Positions 1 to 11,629 of a stretch of 64,000 nt of DNA are shown here, one piece after another. The position numbers and the translations under genes were made by a program. The notes under the pieces were generated by a model. That model searched no databases, had not been told where the DNA came from, and saw only the letters and a program-made list of their open reading frames with translations. Position 1 is the stretch's first letter. Each line of letters begins with the position of its first letter. The DNA lies in NCBI RefSeq assembly GCF_037126465.1, contig NC_088203.1, positions 81,192,168 to 81,256,167 on the forward strand, in the 5' to 3' direction. Origin of the DNA: Ornithodoros turicata. Lineage: Eukaryota; Arthropoda; Arachnida; Ixodida; Argasidae.

Positions 1-21
1 AATGGGACGTCCGTCTTCGGA

Positions 22-97
22 CTGTGTATGTAGTGTAACAATAACTGTAACTGTGTATGTAGTGTAACAATAACTGTAACTGTGTATGTAGTGTAAC
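22..97. repeat. 29-bp direct tandem repeat
   Basis: The segment CTGTGTATGTAGTGTAAC recurs at 22, 51 and 80, a 29-bp period, before running into an inverted repeat. Part of the unit (TATGTAGTGTAACAATAACT) is reused in the arms of that inverted repeat, so the tandem and the palindrome probably belong to one element end. Confidence 0.85.
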
Positions 98-172
98 CTT
101 ATGTAGTGTAACAATAACTCCCCAGCGGAGTTACGTAACTTTGCTGGGGAGTTATTGTTACACTACATAAGG
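97..172. repeat. Perfect inverted repeat, 30-bp arms
   Basis: Positions 97-126 and 143-172 are exact reverse complements of each other. The 16-bp spacer itself contains the palindrome AGTTACGTAACT. It looks like a terminal hairpin of a non-autonomous transposon. No gene is visible between 173 and 997, which I read as unique or decayed intergenic DNA. Confidence 0.9.
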
Positions 173-997
173 CGTAAAAATTATGGCCTTATCCAGGGGT
201 GTGCATTACTCTAGTCATCTTTTCATCTAGAAAAACATGCAAGGAAGTGTTGTAAAACAGTATCTTTGAAAAAACATACATTTATTGTGCCTCTGATACA
301 GAACAGAAGTTGAACATTACAATGCACATCACACGCTACGTACATGGAACATAGACATATGACTAGAAACAACAAGTTAGGATCCGAAGTGTTTAACGGC
401 ACCTAAAGCGTTTCCTACCCAATGCAACATACTTCAGGTTGAAGCCTTCATGATGTTTGAATGCGATGATTTACTGGACAGGCGCCGTGATACAAGAGGA
501 CTGGAACTTGAAAGGGTCTTCTGTAAGCATTTTTGTGAGATATAGAGCACTATTGTCCTAAGCGACACCGCTAGGGGTAGAGAAATGATAGTGATTACGA
601 AGTTATGATACATTCCTTTCTATATGGTCTTCTCAAATAGTATCAGTCAAGTATGCAATGTAGACCTACTAATCTAAGGAGCAGAGTAATTTTGTCGTTA
701 CTGAAAGTTAGAGAAGAATCAAATGAAACAGAGCACATACATATCAACTTGCTTATTTGCAAACATTTTAGTTATAACATGTATGTGCTGTCTAAGACTG
801 ACAGAAACCACAGTGTTTGGAATGTGCATATTGTTGTGCGAGTGAATCTCCTGCTTGTTCATCTGTTACTACATTTACATATCAGCCTGTAGGAATTCAG
901 TACATCCGCACCGACTTCACATATCTTTCGTGGCAAAGTGGGGAGAGAAGTGCGTTTTAAAATGTATCCGGCTCAGGTATGAAGTGCAGTGCATATA

Positions 998-1894
998 CAG
1001 GGTGTCCCAGCTAAGTGTATACAGATTTTTTAAAAATATATATAACACTTTTTCCAAGATGAAATCAATTGCAATATAGCATACGCTGAAGGGCACTCCC
1101 TAAGAGGGCATTAGCAAAGTCCAAAGGCAATATCTTAATTAACTTTCATTAATTAACTTGTTAATTATCAAAGCTACAAAGTTGTCCCAATGGGAATATC
1201 TGTTCCTTTCGGTCACCTGATATCGTAGCCGTTTCCAGAACAAAAATCTGTTCCATAGATTGCCCGCAAAAAAATAGTGAAGGAACGCCATTTTTTTCTT
1301 TATTTTGTTCATTGCGCATCTTCGCAGACGCGTATTTCCTTCATCCCCAACTTGAGAGGGGGAAGGAGCACAGTGCCGCCTCATGCGTCGAAGATGAGCT
1401 TTAACTTGCGGAAACAAAACAAAAACAAATGTATCGGGTGACTCTATCGGAACTGGCCTTATCTTGGGTTACATGTTCTCTTTCCTTTTAATCTTTTTCC
1501 AGGACGCGAGAGGCGATAGTGTGCTCTTTCTCCCTCTCACATTGGGGATGAAGGATAGACGTGTCTTCTAAGAAGCGCAATGAACAAAATAAAGAAAAAA
1601 ACGACGTTCCTTCACGAATTTATTGCGGGCGATCTATCGAACGGATTTTTGTTCTGGAAACGGCTACGATATCAGGTGACAGAAAGGAACAGATTTTCTT
1701 ATTGGGACAACTTTGTAGCTTTTATAATTAACAAGTTAATTAATGAAAATTAATTAAGACATTGCCTTTGGACTTTGCTAATGTCCTCTCAGGGAGTGCC
1801 CTTCAGCATATGCTATATTGCAATCGATTTCATCTTGGAAAAAGTGTTATATATATTTTAAAAAAATCTGTATACACTTAGCTGGGACACCCTG
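998..1894. mobile_element. 897-bp palindromic TA-flanked MITE, copy 1
   Basis: The element starts CAGGGTGTCCCAGCTAAGTG and ends with the inverse, GGGACACCCTG. TA lies on both sides (996-997 and 1895-1896), the target-site signature of Tc1/mariner insertions. Almost the whole element is an imperfect inverted repeat with arms of about 430 bp. No transposase is encoded; short ORFs inside are fold-back coincidences. A full second copy lies at 20192-21087, a partial one near 39411, and a 107-bp relative at 35912-36018. Confidence 0.85.
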
Positions 1895-2324
1895 TACTTT
1901 AGATTTATTTCTTGGAAAAAATAGCTTCCTCGTAAAGAACTGTTCTCATGCAATTCCGGACACATCGTATATGAGTAATAGAAGTATAGAAGTAATAGTA
2001 GACATAATACACCTTTCCTAAAATAGGTATGTGTACGCACTTTGCTGTATATCTATTATAAAGCACATGGAATAAGGTAAGCACTTACACAAGTGAACAG
2101 GTCATATTGATCTCCTTCACCAGATGAGCAAAGTCATACATTACTTTTGCTGTGTAATAATCTGCAACATAAATATAGGCAATGAGAGTCCACGCAGTGG
2201 CGATATGTGATGCTATCACATGTCAAATATTTTTGCTAATTAACCATTTCTTATGCCAAACAAACAGTGCTAGGAAAATGAATGGTTCGAATCATACGTA
2301 TGGAAAAATTGATTGATGCTAGTA

Positions 2325-2530
2325 CAGTGCTACACAAAAGTTTGTGGAACACGCTCAGACACCTTCCTCAGAGTGACACGCTAGCAGCTAATGGGGCCGC
2401 ATGAATTACAGGCATGTACCTAACCCAGTCACCTGTTTTCAAGTCTATACGTGCCATTCGCTGCTGGCGTGTCACACTGAGGAAGATATGCTCCGGAGCG
2501 TGTTCCGTAAACTTTTTTCCAGTATTGTGA
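2325..2530. mobile_element. Short foldback MITE
   Basis: Inverted arms share AAAGTTTGTGGAACACGCTC on the left and GAGCGTGTTCCGTAAACTTT on the right, plus an inner pair around TCCTCAGAGTGACACGC and GCGTGTCACACTGAGGA. Total length is about 200 bp and there is no coding capacity. A similar end fragment occurs near 41802-41822. Exact termini are uncertain. Between this element and 3334 I see no gene. Confidence 0.65.
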
Positions 2531-3334
2531 ATGTGATGTGATAGAAGAAGAAAATAATGGGGATCTAATTCACTGCATTGTACCTACCCTTTTGTTCAAC
2601 TGTTGCCCTTCACTTCCTTGCAATCTGCATAGTACTTTCTTCCTTTGTGGAGGTGGAGCAGCGCTTTTTCATCATTTTTTTCCACTGTGCCGTGGAAACT
2701 ACTTGTCAATCTGAAACTTACTAACAACAGCATTAGGACTGAACACTGACACCACTTATCATCGACGGGATACATATGCATGAAATACTAATACAGAACG
2801 GCAGTAATACCAACCCCACTGAAACTTACCAGCGCATGGGACCTCCTTCACACCACCTGCACATTTCGTCATTTAATGTCTTGCCAAGCTATACTGGCCT
2901 CCCAGGGGAAATTATCACATTCGTCATCTGCAGTGCTTGCCATTAAAGCCAGACTATTCTGCAATATATTTAACATTAATTGATTAACATGTGCATAGCT
3001 AAAATCGCATTTCAACTATCGTCGTTCAAATGGTCTGAGATTTGTCAAAACTCCTTTGGCGGAGTTCCTTTAGAACACAACAAAAAGGTACTTCCAAGCT
3101 TATGAAAAGGAAGAAACTATCAACCATATGTTTGTAAACAAAACATAGGCCAACGTCTACCGTATTTTGTTAGCAGTGTCGCCACAGCGTATCCGCCTTT
3201 CAAAGCAACGTATACGTGTATGTACGTATAACATATCACAGGACGCAGTCTCACCTTGAATACATAGTGGTAGAACACGCAGCTACAAGTAGTAATGACT
3301 GGACACGAACAGTGCACAACGCTCAACTGTCCTG

Positions 3335-3500
3335 AACACGATTAATTTGTTAATTAGAGCTAATTGGGACACCCCACATTAATCAGTATCCTCCAGTGAG
3401 TAACCACAGTAATTGGGGAGCATCTAACTCACGTCCAGATCAGCTGAGCGTTGTACACAACCCGTGACCATAAGAAGAAAAAAATAGATAGACAGAGTGG
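3335..3500. repeat. Dispersed repeat copy A, outside the left foldback arm
   Basis: This stretch (ACACGATTAATT, then GGGACACCCCACA, then AATTGGGGAGCATCTAACTC) is repeated in the same orientation at about 10138-10300. Copy A lies just outside the outer end of the left foldback arm and copy B just inside its inner end. The arm is therefore bracketed by direct repeats of about 165 bp. Confidence 0.7.
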
Positions 3501-3879
3501 AAAGAAGGAGTTTAGTTGAAGATCAACAACGCCATCTTGAAGAGAGTGGTTCGGAGGTTGATCATCGCTGGGCGACGGAGCACAGAGGCAGATGACGACC
3601 AGCTCCGAACATCCTGTGACGTCATCATGACATGTCTGGGCAGGTTAGGACAGCTCTGGACATGCGAGGACAAAAACACTCATAATACAGAGGCTGGGAA
3701 AGTGAGAGTAAATATGCTATCCATCAATAGCTAACAACAAAAAGAATCAAGCACAGAAGCAAAACAGCCCACCACAACAGCAGTCACAGGGAGCGCAGAA
3801 TGATGCAACTGCTCCATCCGACAGCCCGGCAGAGAACTGACTCATAGTGTTTTTTTCTCCTGTATAAAGTCCCTCAGCT

Positions 3880-4810
3880 GTACCTCCTAGCGGTTACTTT
3901 CTCAACTAATCTCATGACAAAATTATTAAGAATCATGCCAGCACTACTCTCGTTTACAACGCAGAAGAAGATAGAAAATGGGGGGATGCCCGTACAACAG
4001 CAACCAGCACCCGACATGCACAGGCATCAAAATCATAAAAAAGAGGGGTGAAAGTTATCATGAGTGAAAGCATTAGTTACACAGCACGGCAGTCACAGGA
4101 GCGCAGAACGATACGTCCATTCCATCCGACAGCCAGGCACAGAACTGAATCATAATGCTTTTTTCTCCTCATAAAGTCATGCATCTGCACCCTCTAGCGG
4201 TTACTTTCACAACTAATTTCATGACAAAATTATTAAGAATCACGCCAGTGGTACTCTCGTTCCAAAGGCAGAAGGAGATAGAAAATGGCAGGGATGCCCG
4301 GACAACAGCAACCAGCACCCGACATGCACGGGCATCAAAATCATTAAAAAGCGGGGACAACGTTATCACGAGTGAAAGCATTAGTTGCACAACACGGAAG
4401 TCACAGGAGCGCAGAACGATACGTCCATTCCATCCGACAGCCAGGCACAGAACTGAATCATAATGCTTTTTTCTCCTCATAAAGTCATGCATCTGCACCC
4501 TCTATAGCGGTAACTTTCACAACTAATTTCATGACAAAATTATTAAGAATCACGCCAGTGGTACTCTCGTTCCCAAGGCAGAAGGAGATAGAAAATGGCG
4601 GGGATGCCTGGACAACAGCAACCAGCACCCGACATGCACGGGCATCAAAATCATTAAAAAGCGGGGACAAAGTTATCACGAGTGAATGCATTAGTTGCAC
4701 AACACGGCAGTCACAGGTAGCGCAGAACAATACGTCCATTCCATCTGACAGCCAGGCACAGAACTGAATCATAATGCTTTTTTCTCCTCATAAAGTCACG
4801 CATCTGTAGA
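3880..4810. repeat. Tandem array, about 310-bp unit
   Basis: Three consecutive units are marked by TAGCGGTTACTTTC near 3890, 4197 and 4504 (the last slightly altered), each followed by ATGACAAAATTATTAAGAAT. Diverged units continue at 7397 and 7725 beyond the Gypsy insertion, and inverted units occur in the right arm near 18290 and 18630. The second and third units are nearly identical, suggesting recent unequal exchange. Open frames of about 100 codons on both strands repeat with the unit and are unlikely to be genes. Confidence 0.85.
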
Positions 4811-4860
4811 AGCCACACTGCCAGCGACACCGCCAGCGTCTCTGGCGCACGGGGTGCGAG

Positions 4861-4903
4861 AAATAAATCTCGGGCCAGTCCGGTTCTGGCCCGAGATTTA
4901 TTT
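4861..4903. repeat. Hairpin at the left edge of the Gypsy fragment
   Basis: AAATAAATCTCGGGCCAG and CTGGCCCGAGATTTATTT are perfect inverse 18-bp arms with a 7-bp loop. A diverged partial copy (AATAAATCTTGGGCCAG) lies at about 7312, just after the right edge of the Gypsy sequence. The two may be remnants of element-end or LTR sequence, or part of the host array. Confidence 0.8.
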
Positions 4904-4954
4904 CTCGCGCCCCATTCGCTTCCTTCGACTATCCCTGTATACGGCCAGCAATCC

Positions 4955-6629
4955 TTGACCCTTAATCTCGGCCTCCGAAGGGACTTCCGTTGGCTGTTCC
5001 ACGTCGCCGACGTTTCCCAAGCTATCATAGGTGCCGATTTTCTCACGCAATTCTGGCTTTTCGTCGACGTCTCTCGGAAGCGCCTTCTCGATTCTACCAC
5101 CAGCCTCTACGTTCACGGAATTCGAAGTCCCATACCACCCTACCACACACTATCGTTCTGCTTGCCTCAGTCAGTCTATTTGGCGACCCTCAAGGACTTT
5201 CCTGAGCTGCCGAAACCACCGGACTGGACTCGTCCTGTTAAGCATGACATTGTGCACCATGTCATTACCCATGGCCCACCAGTCCACTTTCGTCCGCGGC
5301 GACTCGCCCCTGAAAAATAAACTATCGCTAAGGCGGAGTTCGAGCATATGCTCGACCTCGGCACTATCCGCCCATCCAGCAGCAACTGGGCCTCGCCATT
5401 ACACATGGTGCCCAAAAAAACTGGTGACTGGCATCCTTGCGGCGACTACCGCACTCTGAATCGTGCCACGGTACCCGACCGCTACCCTGTACCGAATATT
5501 CTTGGCTTCGCCGCAAACATTGCGAACGCCACCATCTTATGAAAAATCGACCTCGTTCACGCCTATCATCAAATACCTATGGCTGAAGAGGACATTGCGA
5601 AAACAGCCATTGTCACACCCTTTGGGCTCTACGAATTCCTACGCATGCCTTTCCGATTAACAAATGCTGCGCAGACTTTCCAGCGCTTCATAGATTCCAT
5701 CACCCGAGGTTTTCCATTTGTCTACGCGTATATAGACGATCTTCTAGTTGCCAGCACCACCGCCGAACAACATGCCGAACACCTGTGAACACTCCTCTCC
5801 CACCTTCAGGATAACGGCATCGTCATCAATGCCGCCAAACGTGAATTCGGCGTACCGGAACTCGATTTCTTGGGCCATCACATAAACCAACATGGCATCC
5901 TCCCTTTACCGTCGAAGGTCGCTGCGATTCGGGATTTTCCTCGCCCGACTTCAGTTACGCAGCTGCGACGATTCCTTGGCTTCGTAAATTTTTACAGGCG
6001 GTTTCTGCGCTCGTGTGCTGCCACATTGGCTCACTTCAGGCAAGAGGACCCCTTCAGCCTTCCAATGGACTCCTGACGCCCTTGCCACTTTCGACAAGAT
6101 CAAACAAGACATCTCCGACGCCACGCTTCTCATCCATCCTCGGCACGATGCACCTACGTGCATCATGGTGGATGTGTCCAGTGTTGCCATCGGCGCGGTC
6201 ATCCAGCAGCGTGTATCTTCCGTCTGGAAGCCAATCGCTTTTTTTTCGCGGAAACTGAAGACCCCCGAGACACGTTACAGCACATTTGGCCGGGAACATC
6301 TCGCAATCTTCCTCACCGTGAAGCATTTCAGACATTTCCTGGAAGGCCGCCCTTTTACCGTTTACAGTGACCACAAGCCACTTACCTACGCCTTCTCATC
6401 ATCAGGAACTGGATACACCTCACGCGAAATCCGGCACCTAGCTTTCATTTCCGAATTCACGACAGACATACAGCACGTAAGCGGCATCAACAATCCTGTA
6501 GCCGACACCCTGAGTCGCTTGTGCTGCGTGGACTCTGCCCAGGACCCCTCATCACCTGTTCTCTCTCTCGACCTGCTTACATCCGCACAGTCAACCGATG
6601 AAGACCTAGCTGCACTCCGTTCAAACTGA
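4955..6629 (+). pseudogene. Gypsy protease end, reverse transcriptase and RNase H, broken
   Basis: The start reads ADVSQAIIGADFL, the C-terminal part of a retroviral-type protease. RT motifs follow: a proximal VPKKTGDWHPCGDYRTLN-like stretch, [21 protein letters not shown] and the catalytic [10 protein letters not shown] near 5725-5755. After RFLGFVNFYRRF comes RNase H with AFFSRKL, FTVYSDHKPL and the distal NPVADTLSR. Breaks: in-frame stops near 5320, 5540 and 5786, a frameshift near 6040-6075, and a stop at 6627-6629. The catalytic residues survive but the reading frame cannot give a functional polyprotein. Confidence 0.9.
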
Positions 6630-6719
6630 CAACACCAGCTTCAAGCTCGAAGAGATTCACCTTCCTGGCACGGCACGCCCCGTAATTTGTGACACGTCTC
6701 AGGGCAGTCCTTGACCATT

Positions 6720-7290
6720 CGTTCACTACCGCTCCGTCAACCGATATTCAACCACTTTCACACCCTATTCCACTCTGGCGTGCGCGCTTCATAGAAACTC
6801 ATCGGGTCACGTTACGTTTGGCCAAGGATGAACGCGGACATCAAGTCTTGGGTGCGATCTTGCGTGCCTTGTCAACTCACCAAGACCCAGCGGCACACTA
6901 GACCAGCCCCCGCATCCTTTCTGCCTTCGGATCATCGGTTTGATCACATCCACATCGATCTCGTCGGACCCCTCCCACCCTGCCAAGGCCACAAATACAT
7001 CTTCACGATCATCGACCGGTACACCCGGTGGCCCGACGCCGTTCCTCTCCCCGACTCGACAGCACCCACCGTCGCCACCGCCCTCATTAGTGCGTGAATC
7101 GCCCGCTTCAGTGCGCCATCAGTGATCACGACTGACCGTGGGCGCCAGTTCGAGTCCGCCCTCTTCGTCTCCCTGACCAACTTGTTGGGCACCAGACGCA
7201 TTCAAACAACGGCATACCATCCTGCTGCCAACGGACTCGTGGAGCGTTTCCACCGACAACTCAAGGTTGCCTACGCGCCAACAGAAGCGC
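6720..7290 (+). pseudogene. Gypsy integrase, broken
   Basis: A zinc-finger remnant with CVPCQLTKTQRH is followed by the core domain: HIDLVGPLPPCQGHKYIF (first Asp), TDRGRQFES (second Asp) and NGLVERFHRQLK (Glu), the D,D-35-E triad of retroviral-type integrases. An in-frame stop near 7097 and the loss of the C-terminal domain make it a pseudogene. The segment runs directly into sequence resembling the left border (GGCGCACGAGGCGCGAG), then back into the foldback array. Confidence 0.88.
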
Positions 7291-10137
7291 CTCCGGCGCA
7301 CGAGGCGCGAGCAATAAATCTTGGGCCAGTCTGGTTCTGGCTTCCGACAGAACAGCAACCAGTTCTCCGTCTCCTTTCCTGCCACATCTGCACCCCCTAG
7401 CGGTTACTTTCTCAACTAATTTCACGACAAAATTATTAAGAATCACGCCAGTGCTACTCTCGTTCACAAGGCAGAAGGAGATAGAAAATGGCTGGAATGC
7501 CTGGACAACAGCAACCAGTACTCGACATGCACGGGCATGAAAATTGTAAAAAAGGGGGACAAAGTTATCACGTGCGAAATAATTAGTTACACAACAAATC
7601 AGCCCACCAAAAGAGGAGTCACGGGGAGCGCAGAATGATGTGTCTGCTCATTCTGACAGCCAGGCATGGAACTGAATCGTAATGCTTTTTTCTCCTCCAT
7701 AAAGTCATGCATCTGTCCCTGTTGCGGTTACTTTCTTAACTAATTTAACCACGAAATTATTAAGAATCGTTTCTTCATTATTCCCATTCAAGGCAGCATT
7801 ATTGACATCATCAAGACAAGAACGACCAACATGAAGAGAGTGAAAAAGACACTCACCATCATCGGACAAGTACACTGCATTCGCTCATTGTAAATCCCCT
7901 CGACACAAAATCCACGAGAATCGTCGCACACCATGCACCACTGACGAACCACACAACTGTACCCCATCAGAGGCAAACTGAATCCCAGCGAAGCTACGCT
8001 TTTCCACTAACAGTCAACACAATTGCTAGGAACAGAATTAACGCTTTCACACCCGTCAGTATCCAAGGGAGAAGTGAATCCTTGCGCCCTCTGCAGGCCT
8101 TGCTCATTGGTCGTGATGTCAGCGTATTGTTTCAGGGCTACACAGTTTTTCCACTAATGTGCAACCCATCCCCTCTGTACAAGGTCCACCTGAAAGAATA
8201 GAGTCGCGGTATGACGTCATCACCCAAGCATGTAGCTGCGCAGCTGAAGGACAAGTACGCTCTAGACAGGGGACCTGTTCTTTATTGAATCACTATCCCA
8301 CAATTATTTCCTTTATTCTACTATAATGATTGCACAGAAAACAGAAAAAGTATTGCAGAAAAACACCACACATGAGAGGCGATTGTAGGAATTAAGCATT
8401 TCATTCCCAAGGTTTTACTAAATTAGACTCGCAAAAGAATAAAATATCCTAACAAGCAACACCATCATTGGCTACATACAACGAGCTAATCGAGACATGT
8501 CCATCTCATCCGAGAGCCAGGCAGATAACTGAATAATGACGCTTTGTTCCTCCTGAATAAAGCCATACATCTGTCTTGCAGCTACTCCCTGTACTAAACG
8601 AATACCAAAATTATTAAGAACCGTTCTAGCTTTACTCCCATTCAGGGCAACACTATCGTCAAGACAAGAATGTTCCCTGCCAAACAGAAAAAATACATGT
8701 AGAAGGAAAGCATGACAGAACAGGTCTGGGCATGTCAGCACATGTTTGTCAGACAACAAGGACGAAAAAAGCGAAGAGAAACACTTGAACAAAGCAGAAA
8801 ACCAACATCAAATTATTTCTAAGCACACACATTCCTCTTATTCGAAGAACAGTGCTCATCGTAAATCCCTCCAGGACAATGCACATCATCCTCCATTTTT
8901 CTATTGCTACACTTTTTTCCAGTAACGGTCAATGCATTGCTACAGACACTGAAACACTGTGTGACGTCATCACATTCTGTCTGAAGAAGGCAGCGACAAA
9001 GACAAAGACTTCTTACAGTAAAATTCAACAAAAAAGCACCGTGCATATTAGCGATTTTCACCTCAAAGGCTTATCATGGTCGTTAGAATCACAACACCAG
9101 TAAACTACCACTGCTCTTTGAAATAATAAGTGAGACCACTCAACATCATCACCAGGCTTATGTAATACATGACCCTTTCTATGCTCATATACTCGTTGTC
9201 TAAGGCTACATCTGCGAGCAACAAGGCGCGAAAGCCTGGCGGCAAAGTTCCATTCGCGCTCAACGGAGAACTAGACAGAACGCCGTTACGGGAACATGAT
9301 TGCACTCCTCCTATATTTATGATTATTGCATTGCAGTTTAGAAAGACTATCACGAAAAGTCTGTACTACGCTCAACTATAATTTAGGAGCCTTAAAATTC
9401 TACTTCTTATGGAAACTATAATTGCCCTATTACCTGGATTACTATTAATCAAGCGCTCCAATTTTTTCTCTCTTCTCATTTCAACCTTGTCATGCAGTGA
9501 AGCAGTGTCACAACCAATATGATTAATTTACACTGAGGGTGGCGTGCAAGGAATTTCTGTCCTGTGCTCAGATGCAAGGATTTCTGCACAGATACCTATT
9601 ACAGCTGACTTCCTCAACACACCGTGCTCCTAATTACATCTAACAAACAAAGAAAAACATACAAACCCTCTTCTCACGAATTCAGCTGTACGATGCGACT
9701 TTCTTCTGCGCAAAATCGGTGAAAAAGGGAAAGGGCAACAAAAAATAGTGCGCACTTGTGCTTGCATTGCAATGTCTTCAAAAACTGAAGGATATGCTAA
9801 TAAACTAAGAAAAAGACACCCATTTCTACTGTCAGATAATTATTGCGTAATGCTACATACACAGCCGCATTGCCCTTGCGTAAAGAAAGCACAGGACAAA
9901 GGCACACAAAATCCTTTAAGCAAGCAGAGAAAAGGTTTCAGACCTCAGGAATCATTGCAGAGTCACCACACATCGCTACGCAGCTAACACGAGATAACAA
10001 CAACAAAGTACTAGCGGCGGGTAAAATTGTACCAAGAGAGACACTAATAAACAAGCCCCAACATGCCATGATGACGTCAAAAACCAGGAAAAAAGTAGTA
10101 AGCACTGACCACGTTTATCTGGAAACTCACATATTCG

Positions 10138-10300
10138 TCTAAACACGATTAATTAATCAATTAGAGCTAGTTGGGACCCCCCACAGTAATCAGTACCCTC
10201 CAGGGAGTCGCCACACTAATTGGGGAGCATCTAACTCGTGTCCAGACCAGATGTGCATTTCCGGATAATCGTGGTCATAAAAAAGAAAAAATAGACAGAA
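10138..10300. repeat. Dispersed repeat copy B, inside the left foldback arm
   Basis: This is the same sequence as 3335-3500 in the same orientation (GATTAATTAATCAATTAGAG, then CAGTACCCTCCAG, then AATTGGGGAGCATCTAACTC). It starts about 40 bp past the inner limit of the left arm and marks the beginning of the unique centre of the foldback. Confidence 0.7.
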
Positions 10301-10730
10301 CTAAGAAACAATTTATTCGAAAGTCAATGATGTCGTGTCGAAGAAACTGCTCCGGAAGGCCCGAGTGACCAGCGCCCGCCATGTTGCTTGCTGGCGCTAG
10401 TTGCAGAGATTGACGACAGGCGGCCACTTCGTTGCAAGGCATCACACCAGATGGCGCCACCATCATAGGTCTATGCGAGAAAGACAGAGAAACAAGATAC
10501 TAGCGGCAGGTAAAAATGGCAACACTGCTAAACAAGTGTAGGCATGTGAGAGGAAAGGTCTAACTGCTACTGCTAAACGGCACGGAGAAAACAGTACACA
10601 TCAGGGAAAAGGCGTAGGGGCGGTCGGTTAGGCCTAACCACAGCGTCACAACACTACGCAGCTAACACAAGGCGGGAACCACTAGGCACACATCGCTAAA
10701 CACGCGACAACACAAATAAAAGGCTTGCTA

Positions 10731-10960
10731 ACTGCTAAACAAGTCTAAACATGTGTGTACGGGCGAGAAAAACATGCGAGAAACTGCTTAACACAAGCGT
10801 GGTCAAACAACACGCAAACATCGGCAAATCACTCATTGGTCACCGCTAAACAAGTCTAAACATGCGCATATGGGGAATATCCGCTATGGCAATCATGCGA
10901 GAAAAAGCTTAACACGAGTGCGGTCAAACAACGCGCAATCATCGGCAAATCACTCACCTT
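10731..10960. repeat. Two-copy tandem repeat, about 115 bp
   Basis: Two diverged copies contain GCTAAACAAGTCTAAACATG, then ATGCGAGAAA, then CATCGGCAAATCACTCA. They lie just upstream of the GC-rich stretch that precedes the two small ORFs of the foldback centre. A related shorter unit with CTGCTAAACAAGTG lies near 10528. Their position fits a promoter-side or transposase-binding repeat, which is inference. Confidence 0.75.
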
Positions 10961-10964
10961 TTCC

Positions 10965-11310
10965 CTCGACAGTGTGATAGTGCGACCGCTTTTGTCGGCA
11001 CCCAGACACAAACTGACCCGGCGCGGGGACTGCGGAGCGACCGAGTGCACGTCTGCTCTCCACGACAGCCAGCGAGCAAATGACTGGGGCGCCGCGCCGC
11101 GGCAGCTACGCATGCGCGAGCTCCTAGCACCCTCTGCGCCGCCCGCCCGCCCGTCCGGCCGTGGGTGGTTTCGGTCTCTGCTCCTCCCGGTGCGCGTGCG
11201 CTCCTGGCGGCGACGGGTGGCTTCTCCGTTTCGGTTTTGCACTCGTTCCTTTGCGTCATCATTTTGACCGATACGTGGAAAACGCCATCTGTGGTTTATT
11301 CTCCTGCGTT
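10965..11310 (+). promoter_or_regulatory. GC- and CpG-rich stretch before the small ORFs
   Basis: Base composition changes sharply to GC-rich with many CpGs (about 11030-11230), unlike the AT-rich arms. It ends in a pyrimidine tract and CGCCAG at about 11328, a plausible 3' splice site leading into the first small ORF. It could be a promoter and 5' untranslated exon, or simply GC-rich element DNA. Long frames on the minus strand here are composition artefacts. Confidence 0.35.
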
Positions 11311-11328
11311 TCTTGTCGTCGCCAGGAA

Positions 11329-11558
11329 AAGACAAAAACGAAGAACTTCGAGAATTTATTCACGGTATCGTGGAGGAAGCCTTTCAAGTCCACCGCCTAG
11401 AATGGTTGCAAGCACGTCAAGAAATGTGTCAGGACAAGATGAAGACGCTCGACTGCATCTTAGAGGCGGACAGTCTGGCGAAAAAGAAGTCCAACTTTAG
11501 CCTGGATAATCTGTATTGGGAACGCAGTTCCGACGTGGAGGACAATAACGACGTGTAA
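11329..11558 (+). CDS. Small charged, probably helical protein (foldback centre ORF A)
   Basis: An open frame of about 76 codons ends in TAA at 11556-11558. There is no good ATG at its beginning; a pyrimidine tract plus CAG just before GAAAAGAC suggests an exon joined to an unseen 5' exon. The product is rich in Glu, Lys and Asp (for example ELREFIHGIVEEAFQVHRLE) and ends in an acidic tail, SSDVEDNNDV. I do not recognise a family. It lies 71 bp upstream of the P-loop ORF on the same strand, so the two may be expressed together. The frame has no obvious decay. Confidence 0.45.
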
Positions 11559-11629
11559 ATAAAAGCGATACATTTCTCTACGAGTCTCTCTCTCTCTTCT
11601 TTTTCTTCGCGCAACTTTATGCACGCAAG

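Larger units (their letters stand above)
4915..7290 (+). mobile_element. Decayed Ty3/Gypsy-type LTR retrotransposon fragment
   Basis: Translated domains follow Gypsy pol order on the plus strand: end of an aspartic protease region, reverse transcriptase, RNase H, then integrase. Both ends are truncated: no gag, no start of protease, and integrase stops soon after its catalytic Glu. No paired LTRs are found; only a diverged repeat of about 55 bp (4833-4886 and 7288-7342) brackets it. It interrupts the 310-bp array of the left arm, so it arrived after that array. Coding is more GC-rich than the flanks. Confidence 0.9.
3557..10095. repeat. Left arm of giant foldback
   Basis: The arm is an imperfect reverse complement of 13185-19030. 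Matching pairs: 3557-3860 with about 18780-19030; 7388-8470 with about 17500-18660; 8470-9060 with about 16900-17500; 9090-9360 with about 16515-16790; 9370-9540 with about 13740-13910; 9540-10095 with about 13185-13740. Identity by eye is roughly 80-90%. The arm is lengthened by extra 310-bp units and a Gypsy fragment. No intact long gene is visible in it. It could be a very long terminal inverted repeat of one transposon, or a local inverted duplication. Confidence 0.8.

Noticed and set aside
22..97. CRISPR-like array
   Set aside because: The 29-bp units are directly adjacent with no spacers, and the genome is eukaryotic.
4155..4772. Frames of about 100 codons on both strands of the 310-bp repeat
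   Set aside because: They repeat with the unit, lack motifs and overlap on opposite strands.
10856..11335. 159-codon minus-strand frame in the GC-rich stretch
   Set aside because: Arg-rich low-complexity translation with overlapping frames on both strands; explained by CpG-rich composition.
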